From Thermobispora bispora DSM 43833 (lineage in GTDB: Bacteria; Actinomycetota; Actinomycetes; Streptosporangiales; Streptosporangiaceae), in NCBI RefSeq assembly GCF_000092645.1, contig NC_014165.1, positions 1,364,001 through 1,428,000 of the forward strand: 64,000 nucleotides of DNA. The letters are read 5' to 3'. Positions 62,887 through 64,000 of this stretch are shown here, piece by piece. Below the pieces are notes generated by a model, which saw nothing but the letters and a program-made list of their open reading frames with translations, had not been told where the DNA came from and made no database searches. Each line of letters starts with the position of its first letter. Position 1 is the stretch's first letter. The translations under genes were made by a program, and so were the position numbers.

Positions 62887-63849
62887 ATGACGGTGGAGTG
62901 GCGGTTCACCGCGGACGACGTGGCCCGGTTGCGGTTCGCGTTCTCCCCGCTGTGGGAGCTGGTGATGAGCGTGCGCGTGCTGCGCGCCCCCTCCCGGCAC
63001 TCGCTCCACCTGCCGTGGCTGCGCGCGGTACGGCCCCGCCTGGGCGACCTCGACCTGCGCGAGCTGTTCGCCCTGGTGCCGCTCTCCGGCTACATCCCCG
63101 ACTTCCTCACCCCGCCGCCCGAGTCGCCGGTTCCGGGCGTCGCCGCCGAGCTGGAGCGGGTGCGCACGACGCCCCCCGAGGTCGTCCGGGAGGAGCTCTC
63201 CTGGGTGCGGTCGGACGATCCGCGGACCCTCGAGCGGTTCCTGGAGGATCCGGCCGCCGGCGTCCGGCGGGTGGCCGACCGGATGCTCGAGTACTGGACC
63301 GCCGCGCTCGAGGAGTTCTGGCCGCGCGTGCAGGCGCTGCTCGACGCCGACGTGCTCTGGCGGGCCCGCCGGCTCGCCGCCGGTGGGGTGCGGGAGCTGT
63401 TCGCCGACCTCCACCCCTCGGTGTCCTGGCACGGCGACCGCCTCGTCGCGGTCAAGGCGTACCAGTACACCGGCGAGATCCGCGGGGAGGGCCTCGTCCT
63501 CGTGCCGAGCGTCTTCGGCTGGCCGGGCGTCTACGTGATGCACGAGCCGTACCGGCCCATGCTCTGCTACCCCGCGCGCGGGGTCGGCACGCTCTGGTCG
63601 GAGGGCGGCCACTGCGTGCCGGGGGCCCTCGCCGCGCTCATCGGGCGGACCCGGGCGCAGATCCTCACCGCGCTCGGGGAGCCCGGCTCGGCGACCGGGA
63701 TCGCCCGGCTGTTCGGGCTCACCCCCGGGGCGGTGAGCCAGCACCTCACGGTGCTCTTCGACTGCGGCCTGGTCTCCCGGCAGCGGCTCGGCCGGCAGGT
63801 GCTCTACCGCCGCACCCCGCTCGGAGACTCACTCATTTACGGGGCGTAA
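62887..63849 (+). CDS. ArsR-type regulator with DUF5937
   Basis: A 320-residue regulator. The N-terminal 230 residues are DUF5937 (VARLRFAFSPLWELVMSVRV, GDRLVAVKAYQYTG, GLVLVPSVFGWPGVYV). The C-terminal winged helix (about 255-318) is ArsR-like: ILTALGEPGSATGIARLFGL, TPGAVSQHLTVLFDCGLVSR and GRQVLYRRTPLG. No cysteine metal site of the ArsR type is present, so it probably senses an organic molecule. GGAGG lies five bases before ATG 62887. It is divergent from an MFS gene. Confidence 0.88.
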   Translation: MTVEWRFTADDVARLRFAFSPLWELVMSVRVLRAPSRHSLHLPWLRAVRPRLGDLDLRELFALVPLSGYIPDFLTPPPESPVPGVAAELERVRTTPPEVVREELSWVRSDDPRTLERFLEDPAAGVRRVADRMLEYWTAALEEFWPRVQALLDADVLWRARRLAAGGVRELFADLHPSVSWHGDRLVAVKAYQYTGEIRGEGLVLVPSVFGWPGVYVMHEPYRPMLCYPARGVGTLWSEGGHCVPGALAALIGRTRAQILTALGEPGSATGIARLFGLTPGAVSQHLTVLFDCGLVSRQRLGRQVLYRRTPLGDSLIYGA

Positions 63850-63888
63850 CGGGGATCACGGGCCGGGCGTGCCCCCGGCCGGGGTTCG

Positions 63889-63904
63889 GTAACCACGGCG
63901 AAAC
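63889..63904 (+). promoter_or_regulatory. GlnR box
   Basis: GTAAC-6-GAAAC, an exact match to the gTnAc-n6-GaAAc half of the actinobacterial GlnR consensus, 54 bases before the glutamine synthetase start. GlnR controls nitrogen assimilation genes. The second half of the full double site is not clear downstream. Confidence 0.7.
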
Positions 63905-63957
63905 ACTGATGGGGCACACTGATAGGAACCGGCCCTGTATTCACCGAGAGGTGCGCC

Positions 63958-64000
63958 TTGGACCGCCAGCAGGAATTCGTCCTCCGGACGATCGAGGAGC
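63958..64000 (+). CDS. Glutamine synthetase-family gene, start only
   Basis: The first 14 codons, beginning TTG after GAGAGGTG. MDRQQEFVLRTIEE agrees with the N-terminus of type I glutamine synthetase-family proteins of actinobacteria (glnA2-like). A GlnR box upstream supports nitrogen metabolism. Only the start is in the window, so no active-site residues can be seen. Confidence 0.65.
   Translation, partial: MDRQQEFVLRTIEE

Overview
The window is very GC-rich DNA with GTG and TTG starts, short 4-base gene overlaps and families found mainly in Actinobacteria (WhiJ-type XRE/DUF5753 plus DUF397, DUF2510, DUF3105, PGPGW membrane protein, CopD-CtaG fusion, F420 reductase, GlnR box). A secreted GH74 xyloglucanase with a CBM2 suggests a plant-polymer-degrading actinomycete of the Streptosporangiales, perhaps Thermobispora-like; that genus guess is inference only. 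The DNA is ordinary chromosome: no phage, insertion sequence, CRISPR array or plasmid functions were seen.

Layout. 1-3.5 kb: end of a carbohydrate operon (LsrF-like aldolase, GlpD/EryB-like dehydrogenase, FGGY kinase). 4-6.4 kb: a frameshifted DUF2510 membrane gene, then a lipoprotein/OmpA pair. 6.6-8.6 kb: GntR(YtrA)-ABC ATPase-permease operon with a perfect palindromic operator. 9.1-12 kb: TetR-MFS-SDR. 12.7-16.6 kb: a persulfide/sulfide detoxification regulon: CstR-like repressor, rhodanese-DUF2892, TauE/SafE permease, thioredoxin and a CstB-like dioxygenase-rhodanese, with four related ATACCCC..GGGGTAT sites. 17.3 kb: CAU tRNA beside a degenerate repeat array. 17.6-26.8 kb: sugar-binding lipoprotein, patatin, GH74, pta-ackA, PGPGW protein and GroES-like protein. 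26.8-30 kb: two broken genes, an RlpA-like protein split at a C7 tract and a heavily decayed Helicase_C_3/WYL gene. 30.2-32 kb: WhiJ/AbaA-type trio. 32.5-36.2 kb: cobalamin riboswitch, corrinoid ABC transporter and CbiZ. 36.3-41 kb: SDR, threonine aldolase, DUF305, DUF3105 and a SecD-head-like protein. 41-45 kb: molybdenum hydroxylase large subunit divergent from PucR.

45.1-46.6 kb holds the most interesting pair: an XRE-TPR regulator of RRNPP-like architecture, and, divergent across a 61-base gap, a 42-codon gene for a tiny secreted peptide ending in WYCC. It may be a peptide signalling module. 46.7-49.4 kb: copper genes copC and copD-ctaG. 49.7-53.5 kb: map, small conserved proteins, F420:NADPH reductase and panB. 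53.7-63.9 kb: four MFS transporters, three of them next to their own regulator (TetR, TetR, ArsR/DUF5937) with palindromic operators, and nadE between them. The window ends in the first codons of a glutamine synthetase-type gene preceded by an exact GlnR-box match.
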